64,000 nucleotides of DNA, from NCBI GenBank assembly GCA_012518615.1, contig JAAYRU010000029.1, positions 1 to 64,000 of the forward strand, read 5' to 3'. Position numbers and translations under genes: made by a program. A model generated the notes under the pieces. The model had not been told where the DNA came from and did no database searches. It saw only the letters and a list, made by a program, of their open reading frames with translations. Below, piece by piece: positions 43,844-51,718 of this stretch; the stretch's first letter is position 1, and every line of letters begins with the position of its first letter. Origin of the DNA: Christensenellaceae bacterium (GTDB lineage: Bacteria > Bacillota > Clostridia > Christensenellales > Aristaeellaceae).

Positions 43844-46179
43844 ACGATAGAGCCATACGCATATTAGAATTTGATAAAATACGAAATATGCTGTCTGAAT
43901 ATGCTATAAGCGATATGGGCAGGGATAAATGCCTTGCGCTAAAACCTGACAAAAATAAAAATACAATAGAAAATTCCCAGCAGGAAACGCAGGAAGCTGT
44001 TTATGTGCTGCGCTTTAAGGGAAGGTCTCCCGTAAACAGTTTCCAAAATGTAAAGCCGCACCTATCAAGGGCAGAAAAAGGCGCTACGCTTAGTATAAGA
44101 GCGCTTATGGAAATATCCACCTGTCTTGGCGTTTCAAGGAAGGTAAGGGCGCAGCTTGTACAGGAAGATGAGTTTACGCCTAGTCTTCGTAAAATAGCTT
44201 CTGGGCTATATATGCTTAAAGAGCTTGAAAACGAAATAAATGAATGCATAATTAGCGAAGACAGCATCGCGGATAACGCAAGCCCCGAGCTTATGAATAT
44301 AAGGCGGCAGATACGCCACTGCAACGAGCGCATACAAAATAGGCTTAACAACATGGTAAACAGCAATATGAACTACCTGCAAGAGCCTATAATCACCCTT
44401 AGAAACGGCAGGTACTGCCTGCCCGTAAAGCTTGAAAGCAGGCGAAATGTGCCCGGCATAGTGCATGACCAATCTTCAAGCGGCGCAACGCTTTTTATAG
44501 AGCCTTTGGCGCTTGTTGAGATGGGCAATGAGCTTAAGCAGCTTAACATACAGGAGCAGCAGGAGATAGAGCGTATACTTTCGTACCTATCCGCAATGTG
44601 CGCGGATAACGAATACGAAATTTCCGCAAATGTAGACATACTATGCCATATAGATTTCGTTTTTTCAAAGGCTCAGCTTGCTCTATCTATGGAAGGTATA
44701 CGCCCAAACATTAGGGATGATAAAAGCCTTAACCTAATTAAAGCTCGCCACCCGCTGCTTCCAAAAGAAAGCGTAGTACCCTGCGATATATGGCTAGGGG
44801 ATAGCTTTACCACGCTTGTAATTACAGGCCCCAACACAGGCGGCAAAACTGTAACACTTAAAACTGTTGGGCTAATAAGCATGATGGCGCAGGCAGGGCT
44901 TCATATACCGGCAAATGCCGGCACACAGCTTGCTGTATTTGATGAAATTTATGCGGATATTGGAGATGAGCAGAGCATAGAGCAATCCCTATCCACATTT
45001 TCATCGCATATGAGCAATATTGTAAAAATACTTGAAACCGCAAACGAAAACAGCCTTGTGTTATTTGACGAACTTGGCGCGGGGACTGACCCTACGGAAG
45101 GCTCAGCGCTGGCTAGAGCGATACTTGGCTATTTAACAGACAGGAAAATACTTACCATAGCCACCACACACTATAGCGAGCTTAAAGCCTATGCCCTGTC
45201 CACAGAAGGCGTTGAAAACGCAAGCGTGGAGTTTGATGTTGAATCCCTACGCCCTACATACAGGCTATCGGTAGGCATACCGGGTAAGTCTAACGCATTT
45301 GAGATATCCGAAAGGCTTGGGCTGCCAAAGCGTTTTATAGAAAGCGCAAGGCAGTATTTGAGCAGCGAGGAGCTGCGCTTTGAAGATGTAATAGCAAGCG
45401 CTGAGCACCACAGGCAGATTGCCCGCAGGGAAAAGGAAAAGGCAGAGCAGATGTACAGCGATGCCCTTGAAATTAAGCGCAAAAGCGAAGAAATGTACAG
45501 TAAAGCCGAGGATAAATACGAGCAGGCTATAAAAAGCGCAAAGAGCGAAGCTAAAAAACTTCTCGATAAAACTAAGCGCGAGAGCGCAAGCATAATAGAG
45601 GAGCTCAAGCGCCTTCAAAAGGAAAGTAAAATCCCCTGGCATGAGATAAATAAGCAGGCGGATAGGCTTGGCGAAATTAATTCTCTTTTTGATGCGCCAA
45701 AAAAGCTTGATAATAATCAGCCCCTATCTCCAGAAGAAATAGAGATAGGCGATACAGTAAAGCTGAACAGCACAGGCACTCAGGCGACAGTGCTTAGTCT
45801 CCCCGATAAATCAGGAAGGCTTTCTGTGCAAGCAGGGCAAATAAAGCTTGATGTAAGCATAGATATGCTAAGCCAAAGCCAAGTAAGCGCAAAAAAGCAG
45901 AGGAGCTTTGTATCTAAAAGCACTGTAAATAAAGCCGTTTCCCTATCCTGCGATGTAAGGGGGCTTAACCTTGAGGAAGCGATTCTCGAAACCGACAGGT
46001 ACCTAGATAATGCCACTATGAACGGGCTTAAGGAAGTTTCCATAATACACGGCAAGGGAAGCGGAATACTTAGAAAAGGCATACAGGAACACCTAAAGAA
46101 ACACAAACAGGTTGAGGAATATCGCCTTGGCAGGTTCGGAGAGGGCGAGGACGGCGTTACAGTGGTAAAGCTGCGCTAG
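43840..46179 (+). CDS. mutS2: MutS2 family endonuclease/ATPase
   Basis: A 779-residue protein. The MutS-type ATPase has ITGPNTGGKTVTLK (Walker A) near residue 328 and LVLFDELGAGTDPTEGSA (Walker B) further on. A coiled linker (about 520-610) leads to a C-terminal Smr nuclease domain with DVRG and IIHGKGSG motifs. MutS2 limits recombination or rescues collided ribosomes, depending on species. It lacks the mismatch-sensing domain of MutS. It overlaps zapA by ATGA. Confidence 0.97.
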   Translation: MNDRAIRILEFDKIRNMLSEYAISDMGRDKCLALKPDKNKNTIENSQQETQEAVYVLRFKGRSPVNSFQNVKPHLSRAEKGATLSIRALMEISTCLGVSRKVRAQLVQEDEFTPSLRKIASGLYMLKELENEINECIISEDSIADNASPELMNIRRQIRHCNERIQNRLNNMVNSNMNYLQEPIITLRNGRYCLPVKLESRRNVPGIVHDQSSSGATLFIEPLALVEMGNELKQLNIQEQQEIERILSYLSAMCADNEYEISANVDILCHIDFVFSKAQLALSMEGIRPNIRDDKSLNLIKARHPLLPKESVVPCDIWLGDSFTTLVITGPNTGGKTVTLKTVGLISMMAQAGLHIPANAGTQLAVFDEIYADIGDEQSIEQSLSTFSSHMSNIVKILETANENSLVLFDELGAGTDPTEGSALARAILGYLTDRKILTIATTHYSELKAYALSTEGVENASVEFDVESLRPTYRLSVGIPGKSNAFEISERLGLPKRFIESARQYLSSEELRFEDVIASAEHHRQIARREKEKAEQMYSDALEIKRKSEEMYSKAEDKYEQAIKSAKSEAKKLLDKTKRESASIIEELKRLQKESKIPWHEINKQADRLGEINSLFDAPKKLDNNQPLSPEEIEIGDTVKLNSTGTQATVLSLPDKSGRLSVQAGQIKLDVSIDMLSQSQVSAKKQRSFVSKSTVNKAVSLSCDVRGLNLEEAILETDRYLDNATMNGLKEVSIIHGKGSGILRKGIQEHLKKHKQVEEYRLGRFGEGEDGVTVVKLR

Positions 46180-46189
46180 GAGGGAAAAG

Positions 46190-46879
46190 ATGTCAAACAA
46201 ACAACATGTAATGGTAGTTGACGACGATAGGCATATCGCCCAGCTTATACGCCTATACCTAGAAAAAGAGGGCTATGAAGTAAGCACATATGAAAGGGGC
46301 GATGAGGCAGTTGAGGCTTTCAAAAGAAACCCGCCATCGCTCATACTGCTTGATATTATGCTCCCCGGCATGGACGGCTGGCAGGTATGCCGCAATATAA
46401 GGCAAATAAGCAGCATACCTATAATAATGCTATCCGCCAAGGACGAAACCTTTGATAAGGTACTGGGGCTTGAGCTTGGAGCGGACGACTATATTACTAA
46501 ACCCTTTGATTCTAAAGAGCTTGTCGCACGTATAAAGGCGGTATTAAGGCGCGGCGGCACACCCGAAGCGGAGGAAAAAACAGTGTCCTTCCCCGGGCTT
46601 TCTATAAGCCTTGATAAATATGAAGTTATATATAAAGGTAAAACAATAGAAATGCCACCAAAGGAGCTGGAGCTGCTTTATTTTTTAGCCTCTCACCCAA
46701 ACAGGGTATTTACGAGGGAACAGCTGCTAGAAAAGGTTTGGGGCTTTGAATTTTTTGGCGACAGCAGGACTGTAGATGTACATGTAAAGCGCATAAGGGA
46801 AAAGATTCCCGGAAGCGAGGAACTTGGCTGGCACATTAAAACCGTGTGGAGCGTCGGCTATAAATTTGAGGCGCAGTAG
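46190..46879 (+). CDS. OmpR/PhoB-family response regulator
   Basis: A 229-residue regulator. The receiver domain (about 6-118) has Asp55 (LLDIMLPG) as phosphate acceptor and Lys104 in YITKPF. A winged-helix DNA-binding domain follows (about 130-228), with the SRTVDVHVKRIREK recognition-helix region. AGGAGGG lies before the ATG, 10 bp after mutS2. Its partner kinase follows at once. Confidence 0.95.
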   Translation: MSNKQHVMVVDDDRHIAQLIRLYLEKEGYEVSTYERGDEAVEAFKRNPPSLILLDIMLPGMDGWQVCRNIRQISSIPIIMLSAKDETFDKVLGLELGADDYITKPFDSKELVARIKAVLRRGGTPEAEEKTVSFPGLSISLDKYEVIYKGKTIEMPPKELELLYFLASHPNRVFTREQLLEKVWGFEFFGDSRTVDVHVKRIREKIPGSEELGWHIKTVWSVGYKFEAQ

Positions 46880-46880
46880 T

Positions 46881-48347
46881 ATGAAAAACCGCACTACATT
46901 TTCGAGATTAATGCTTGGAAATGTGATTATTATCATGCTATGCCTAGTGCTCATGTTTACCATAACATATTTTTCAGTTAGGGATGAGCAGATAAAAAGC
47001 CGCATGGAAACGCTTAAAATACACGCCTATGACATAGCGCGCCTTACAAAAAGCGTATCTGTATGGCCTGAGAGCGTGTCGCTTACTTCTTCATCAAGGC
47101 AATTTTTACACGATAAACTATATATGCTGTATGAAGAGTATGACGCCTATTGCCTTGTAGTAAACAGGAGCGGGCGGGTAGTTAGCTTCTTTTTATCCAT
47201 ACTTGAGGAGCATAGCGAGCTTAAGGCAAATTTTGATGCGGATAATATTATAAATACACTTCAAAATGTGCTTAAAGGTGATGAGATAACAGTACAGAAT
47301 AACACCAAAGACGGCCCCATGTTTACCCTTGCCATACCAATGCTAAGCGGAAATAGTATTATAGGCGCTGTATATATACAAACAGCTGCGCAGAATGTAA
47401 AACAGGCGTATGCTAACATCAGCATAATAATAGCAATAAGCGGGCTTGTTATATTCGCGCTCGCGGCGCTTATAAGCCTTTATTTCCATAAACAGCTAAC
47501 AGCCCCGCTTGCGGACATGGCTAAAGCCGCAAGCGATTTAAGCCTTGGCAATTTCGCTACAAGGGTTTATGGCAGGGGCACAAAAGAAATGATTGAACTT
47601 TCCAATGCGTTTAACATAATGAGCCAAAAGCTTGAGGAAAACGAAACCGTAAGGCGGGATTTTATAGCCAATGTTTCGCACGAATTAAGCTCCCCACTCA
47701 CATCCATACGGGGATTTATACAGGGAATACTAGACGGCACTATTGAGGATGACAAAGCTGCGCAGTACTTACAGATAGCGCTTGATGAAACAGACAGGCT
47801 TTCAAAGCTTGTGTCTTCGCTGCTTAAACTAAGCCGAATGCAAAGCGATGAACAGCTTAATATTAGCAGCTTTGACATACATGAAATGATACGCCTTGTA
47901 GTTATAACCAATATGAACAAGCTTGAGAATAAAAAGCAGGAGATAATACTAAATTTCGATGAAACTCCCCTTTATATACAGGCGGATAAGGATAAAATAG
48001 AGCAGGTGCTTATAAACCTTGTAGATAACGCAATAAAATACACGCCTGAAAACGGGCATATATCCATACTCACTAAAAATACCAATGACAATAGAATTAC
48101 AGTAACAGTAAAGGATAACGGCATAGGCATATTAGATGAAGATATTCCCTATGTGTTTGATAGGTTCTACATGGCGGAAAAGGCGCATACTTCCGGCAAG
48201 GGTACCGGCCTTGGGCTTGCAATATGCAAAACTATAATAGAAAAACACGGCGAAAAGATATGGCTTGAAAGCAGCGATAATGGCACAGCTTTTAGCTTCA
48301 CCATAAAAAAGCGGAGAAACAATAATGCGGATAGATGCACATGCTAA
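46881..48347 (+). CDS. Membrane sensor histidine kinase
   Basis: A 488-residue kinase. It has one membrane helix at about 10-30, an extracellular sensor (about 32-175) and a second helix at about 178-198. HAMP, HisKA with His267 (NVSHELSSPLTSIRGF) and a HATPase domain with NLVDNAIKYTPENG, DNGIGI and GTGLGLAICK then follow. ATG 46881 is one base after the regulator stop, with GAGG upstream. The sensor domain gives no clear ligand. Its end overlaps ispE by 23 nt. Confidence 0.95.
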   Translation: MKNRTTFSRLMLGNVIIIMLCLVLMFTITYFSVRDEQIKSRMETLKIHAYDIARLTKSVSVWPESVSLTSSSRQFLHDKLYMLYEEYDAYCLVVNRSGRVVSFFLSILEEHSELKANFDADNIINTLQNVLKGDEITVQNNTKDGPMFTLAIPMLSGNSIIGAVYIQTAAQNVKQAYANISIIIAISGLVIFALAALISLYFHKQLTAPLADMAKAASDLSLGNFATRVYGRGTKEMIELSNAFNIMSQKLEENETVRRDFIANVSHELSSPLTSIRGFIQGILDGTIEDDKAAQYLQIALDETDRLSKLVSSLLKLSRMQSDEQLNISSFDIHEMIRLVVITNMNKLENKKQEIILNFDETPLYIQADKDKIEQVLINLVDNAIKYTPENGHISILTKNTNDNRITVTVKDNGIGILDEDIPYVFDRFYMAEKAHTSGKGTGLGLAICKTIIEKHGEKIWLESSDNGTAFSFTIKKRRNNNADRCTC

Positions 48348-49167
48348 AATAAACTGGCACTTAAGCGTACTATATAAGCGAGAGGACGGCTATCACGAGC
48401 TTGATATGCTAATGCAGCAGATAAAGCTAAGCGACAGCGTATATTTGCAGAAAAGCGATGATATTTCCCTATCCCTTGCCCGCTCATACAGGATACCCTC
48501 TTCGGATAAGAACATAGCATACAAGGCAGCTGAAGCTCTTAAAGAATATTCTGGCTATAGTAAAGGCGCAAAAATTACACTTGAAAAAAGAATACCAGTT
48601 GGCGCGGGGCTTGCTGGCGGCAGCTCAAACGCAGCGGCAGTGCTGCTCGGCTTAAATAAATTATGGGAGCTTAACTTAGATTACAATACCCTAGCTAAAA
48701 TAGGGCTTAAACTAGGCGCTGATGTACCGTACTGCCTGCATGGCGGCTTTGTAAGGGCTAGAGGCATAGGCGAAAAAATAAGCCCTATACTGATAGATGT
48801 CCAGTACTGGCTTGTAATAATAAAGCCCTCAAGGGGTTTGAGCACTAAAAATGTGTTCACAAACTTTGTTATTAAGGAAGATAAAAACGGCTCTATAGAA
48901 AACACTGCATTAGCGCTTAAAAATAGGGATTTTGCCCTACTATCAAGTAGCGCAACAAACGATTTGCAGGAAGTATGCGAAAGCATGAATAATGAAATAA
49001 GCTCCGCCATTGTCGCCCTTAAAAAAGCGGGATCCCGCCATGCTATTATGACTGGCGCGGGTTCCGCAGTGTATGGTGTATTTAGAAATTACAAGGAAGC
49101 TGAAAGGGCATATAAAAATTTACAGAAAGTTTACAGGTTTTGCTACCTAAGCTATACGCTTGTGTAG
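48325..49167 (+). CDS. ispE: 4-diphosphocytidyl-2-C-methyl-D-erythritol kinase
   Basis: A 280-residue GHMP kinase of the MEP isoprenoid pathway. AHAKINWHLSVLYKREDGYHEL is the IspE N-terminal signature (seen in part), and PVGAGLAGGSSNAA (91-104) is the ATP-binding glycine loop. It starts inside the kinase gene, so translation is probably coupled. In Bacillus subtilis ispE lies just upstream of purR; here it closes the run that purR opens. Its stop abuts the stop of the convergent gene. Confidence 0.96.
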   Translation: MRIDAHAKINWHLSVLYKREDGYHELDMLMQQIKLSDSVYLQKSDDISLSLARSYRIPSSDKNIAYKAAEALKEYSGYSKGAKITLEKRIPVGAGLAGGSSNAAAVLLGLNKLWELNLDYNTLAKIGLKLGADVPYCLHGGFVRARGIGEKISPILIDVQYWLVIIKPSRGLSTKNVFTNFVIKEDKNGSIENTALALKNRDFALLSSSATNDLQEVCESMNNEISSAIVALKKAGSRHAIMTGAGSAVYGVFRNYKEAERAYKNLQKVYRFCYLSYTLV

Positions 49168-49644
49168 TTATTTTCTAATCATCTCCTGAACTGCTGTTAG
49201 ATGCGTAAGCAGCGCGTCCCTCGCTTCAAGCGTAGAAGATGTGCCCGTTTGCAACAATCTTTCATAGTAAGTTATATCATCAAACAATATTTGCATAGCA
49301 TCACTTGGTACGAATGCATCCCCGCCTAGGGCGGTGTTCATTGCGTTGAGCCTTTCTATTAGGTATACATTCTGCCTTACTATAGACAGCTTAGAAGCCG
49401 AATCCGACTGTACGCCAGAACTTAGGCGGCTCACTCCATCAAGCGCATCTACAACGGCGTTTAGCACCTGCCGCTCAAACTGAATATTAACCTGATTTCT
49501 GTATGAAATAGCGCTTGCTAATAGTATGCTAAGCACTATTACAGCTACTATCAATACCGCAACAAGTATATTGAAAACATTACGCCTGCCTATATTGCCT
49601 GCATTAAATGACACATTGCGTTTCATTCCGGGTCGTCTATACAT
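49168..49644 (-). CDS. Single-pass membrane protein of unknown function
   Basis: A 158-residue protein with a basic N-terminal tail, one membrane helix (about 25-48) and an extracellular helical domain with predicted coiled-coil character (SRLSSGVQSDSASKLSIVRQ). I see no known motif. AGGAGG precedes the ATG. It lies at the downstream end of a cluster of exported proteins, but a terminator separates it from the lipoprotein gene, so it may have its own promoter. Its stop codon abuts the ispE stop. Confidence 0.75.
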   Translation of the reverse strand: MYRRPGMKRNVSFNAGNIGRRNVFNILVAVLIVAVIVLSILLASAISYRNQVNIQFERQVLNAVVDALDGVSRLSSGVQSDSASKLSIVRQNVYLIERLNAMNTALGGDAFVPSDAMQILFDDITYYERLLQTGTSSTLEARDALLTHLTAVQEMIRK

Positions 49645-49700
49645 AATACCTCCTGAAGTACTCTATATGCCGAAGCATAACATATTTGTTCTAAAAGGTA

Positions 49701-49727
49701 AATAAAAACACCGGCATATGCCGGTGT
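49701..49727 (-). terminator. Terminator of the lipoprotein gene
   Basis: A perfect inverted repeat, ACACCGGCA and TGCCGGTGT (49708-49727), followed on the minus strand by TTTTTATTT. It ends 17 bp from the lipoprotein stop codon. Confidence 0.8.
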
Positions 49728-49744
49728 GAAGAGCTCTATATAAA

Positions 49745-49969
49745 TCAGGGCTTCTTTTCTTCTGCAGGGGCTTTTTCTTCGGTTTCTTCAGCTTTTTCGT
49801 CAGCTTTTTCTTCTACCTTTTCTTCGGCTTTTTCATCAGCCTTCTCCTCTGCAGGAGCTTCGGTTACTTTGGGCGCATCCGTGGCTTTAGGAGCTTCTTC
49901 CTTTTTGCAGCCTGTGGCGGCAAAAGCCATGATAACGACCATCAGTAAAATACCGATCCTCTTTAACAT
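49745..49969 (-). CDS. Small lipoprotein with a Lys/Glu-rich tail
   Basis: A 74-residue precursor. The signal peptide MLKRIGILLMVVIMAFAATGC ends in a clear lipobox (AATGC), so the mature protein starts at a lipidated Cys followed by KKEEAP. The remaining about 50 residues are low complexity, with an Ala-Pro-rich part and repeats of the type DEKAEE. It has no folded domain that I can see. ATG 49969 is chosen because GAGAGG lies 8 nt upstream; a GTG three codons earlier is in frame. It has its own promoter with palindromic sites. Confidence 0.8.
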   Translation of the reverse strand: MLKRIGILLMVVIMAFAATGCKKEEAPKATDAPKVTEAPAEEKADEKAEEKVEEKADEKAEETEEKAPAEEKKP

Positions 49970-49998
49970 CTGATACACCTCTCATTCTTCTTGTACTG

Positions 49999-50028
49999 CC
50001 AGTATACCGGCACATGCCAGTATACTGG
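49999..50028 (-). promoter_or_regulatory. Pair of 12-bp palindromic sites (candidate operators)
   Basis: CCAGTATACTGG (50017-50028) is a perfect palindrome covering the -10 box of the lipoprotein promoter. CCAGTATACCGG (49999-50010) is a near-copy 18 bp away, downstream of the start of transcription. Spacing and position suggest a repressor site. No cognate regulator is identified. Confidence 0.55.
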
Positions 50029-50047
50029 TTTATATGTTCATTGTCAA
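50019..50047 (-). promoter_or_regulatory. Promoter of the lipoprotein gene
   Basis: On the minus strand: TTGACA (50047-50042), a 17-bp spacer and TATACT (50024-50019). The -35 box lies inside an inverted repeat CATTGT/ACAATG (50039-50053). Confidence 0.75.
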
Positions 50048-50081
50048 ACAATGAAAGTCCTATAAAGTGTTGAAAATACTA

Positions 50082-51590
50082 TTAGTTTGCCTGTGTTTCG
50101 GCGCCGGGTCCCATTTGCTCTAGCATTTGGTTGATAGCTCCCGCTTCGTCCGGGAATGCCTTTGAAAGGTTCTCAAGCAGCACGGGTGCATTGCCCATTA
50201 CTGCGTTCATCAGGGGCGCCATCTCCTCTTCGCTTGCATTAGGATTGAATACTAGCTTCTCGCCTTCGCCAAGGGGTTCAACCGCTTTATCGGTTTCTAC
50301 GGTTTTGCCAGTTAGGGTTAGCATGGGCTCGGGGCTGAAAAGCGAAACGCTTATTGTGGCTACGCCTTCATATGCGCCTGTTAGGTTCTCTTCGGATTCC
50401 ACGCTGAAGCCTATGGGCATTCCACCGGCAAACACATTAAGCTTAAGGGCTGCATTCGCCTTGTTTGCGCCTTCATCTTCCTTAGCAACTAGATCTGCCT
50501 GTACATATGTGCTTGAGTAGTCCTTGCCTGCAAGTATGTCTTCCTTAAGCTGCGCCCAATCAGTAGCTTCCGGAGCTTCTTCGCTTTCCGCTGCATAACC
50601 GTTCTTCATAATCATATATAGACTTAATTCAACCGCATCATCGCCCACTTCGGATACGAATACATTTACATAACCTACGCCACCGGGCAGCTCTACGCTT
50701 ACATTGAAGTCATCATCATTTACAAGTACTTCTACTTCCGCTATGTCTTGGGGCTCTGCTGCAAGCATATTTGCGCTTGCGCCTTCAATCATGGCTATAA
50801 GTTCGTCCGCATTCTTGGGAGTGGCTTTCTCAATTGTAACGCCTGTGGGTGCAGTGCCTTCGGGCATTTCTTTTTCTACGCTATCTGCCATTTGCGCACT
50901 AGAAGCCAGCGCTGTGTCAAATAGGTTTTTGAGGGCTTCGTTTGCTTTAATCTGCTCTGAGAACACATTCATGCCCTTGGCTACAAGGTGGGTATTCAGA
51001 TTAAACTTATAGCTCTCTTTGAAAGTCTTGCCTTCTTTTGCAAATTCGCCTTCGCTCTTTTCTGCTACGGGTACGATTTCGGTTTCGAAGTAGTTTTCAA
51101 ACGCTTTCTCGAAATCTTCGTCCAAGGCTTCAAGTGCGCTAAGGTCAATATCGCTTGCGCCAGGTGCAGCGGGGAGACTGAGCAATATGCCCGGGAACAT
51201 GTCTGATGAAAGCGTGCTTTCGCCAGTTGCCGCGTCTACTTTACCGGCGAATTTGAACAGCGGAGCAATTGCGCTGCCTACGGTACCGGATATGTTTTCC
51301 TTGTCAGAAACATATACTATCTGCAGCTTGTTTAGTATGGATAGCAGAGTATCCGCGGTAGCCATGTTAGCTTCCATACCCTCGGGGGTATCTGAGCCTG
51401 GCATGGTTGATACCAGCATACCGGCTAGCATGTCCTTGTTTACGCTTAGAGTAATTGTGCTTTCTAAGCGTTTGCCTTCCTCTAGAAGGGCTGCAACTCT
51501 GCTCTGATAGTCATCACCGGCTGATACCGCAAACACGGGCAGCATCATGATAAGGCTTAGTAGCAATGCAATAAGTCTTTTCGTTTTCAT
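50082..51590 (-). CDS. Secreted protein of unknown function (exported cluster, 502 residues)
   Basis: A 502-residue acidic protein with a signal peptide (about 1-24, site VSA-GD) and no lipobox. There is no catalytic motif or known domain that I can see. The mature protein alternates beta-rich stretches with a helical middle (FNLNTHLVAKGMNVFSEQI). This layout resembles the two large upstream proteins at 51719 and 53213, and I suspect distant paralogy. It starts at ATG 51590 after GGAGG. An extended -10 element lies upstream. Confidence 0.75.
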   Translation of the reverse strand: MKTKRLIALLLSLIMMLPVFAVSAGDDYQSRVAALLEEGKRLESTITLSVNKDMLAGMLVSTMPGSDTPEGMEANMATADTLLSILNKLQIVYVSDKENISGTVGSAIAPLFKFAGKVDAATGESTLSSDMFPGILLSLPAAPGASDIDLSALEALDEDFEKAFENYFETEIVPVAEKSEGEFAKEGKTFKESYKFNLNTHLVAKGMNVFSEQIKANEALKNLFDTALASSAQMADSVEKEMPEGTAPTGVTIEKATPKNADELIAMIEGASANMLAAEPQDIAEVEVLVNDDDFNVSVELPGGVGYVNVFVSEVGDDAVELSLYMIMKNGYAAESEEAPEATDWAQLKEDILAGKDYSSTYVQADLVAKEDEGANKANAALKLNVFAGGMPIGFSVESEENLTGAYEGVATISVSLFSPEPMLTLTGKTVETDKAVEPLGEGEKLVFNPNASEEEMAPLMNAVMGNAPVLLENLSKAFPDEAGAINQMLEQMGPGAETQAN

Positions 51591-51621
51591 TGGTTCTCCT
51601 CCATTTCTTTTGGTTCGATTT

Positions 51622-51630
51622 ATTATAGCA
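51622..51630 (-). promoter_or_regulatory. Extended -10 promoter of the 502-residue protein gene
   Basis: On the minus strand the sequence reads TGCTATAAT, about 30 bp before the start codon. No clear -35 box is seen. Confidence 0.45.
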
Positions 51631-51663
51631 TAATACTTTATAAAATACGATTAGAATTAGATT

Positions 51664-51698
51664 AAATTCATGAATTTTATGTAAAATCTACATAAAAT
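51664..51698. repeat. AT-rich palindromes between two exported-protein genes
   Basis: AAATTCATGAATTT (51664-51677) is a perfect 14-bp palindrome. It overlaps an inverted repeat ATTTTATGTA (51674-51683) with TACATAAAAT (51689-51698). They follow the stop of the upstream gene on the minus strand and precede the next promoter, so they may act as a weak terminator or a protein-binding site. Confidence 0.5.
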
Positions 51699-51718
51699 CC
51701 GTGTGAAGTCGGTATATA

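Noticed and set aside
50131..51507. Several plus-strand frames opposite the 502-residue secreted protein
   Set aside because: Ser/Ala-rich mirror translations of the secreted-protein gene, which itself has a signal peptide and a good ribosome site.
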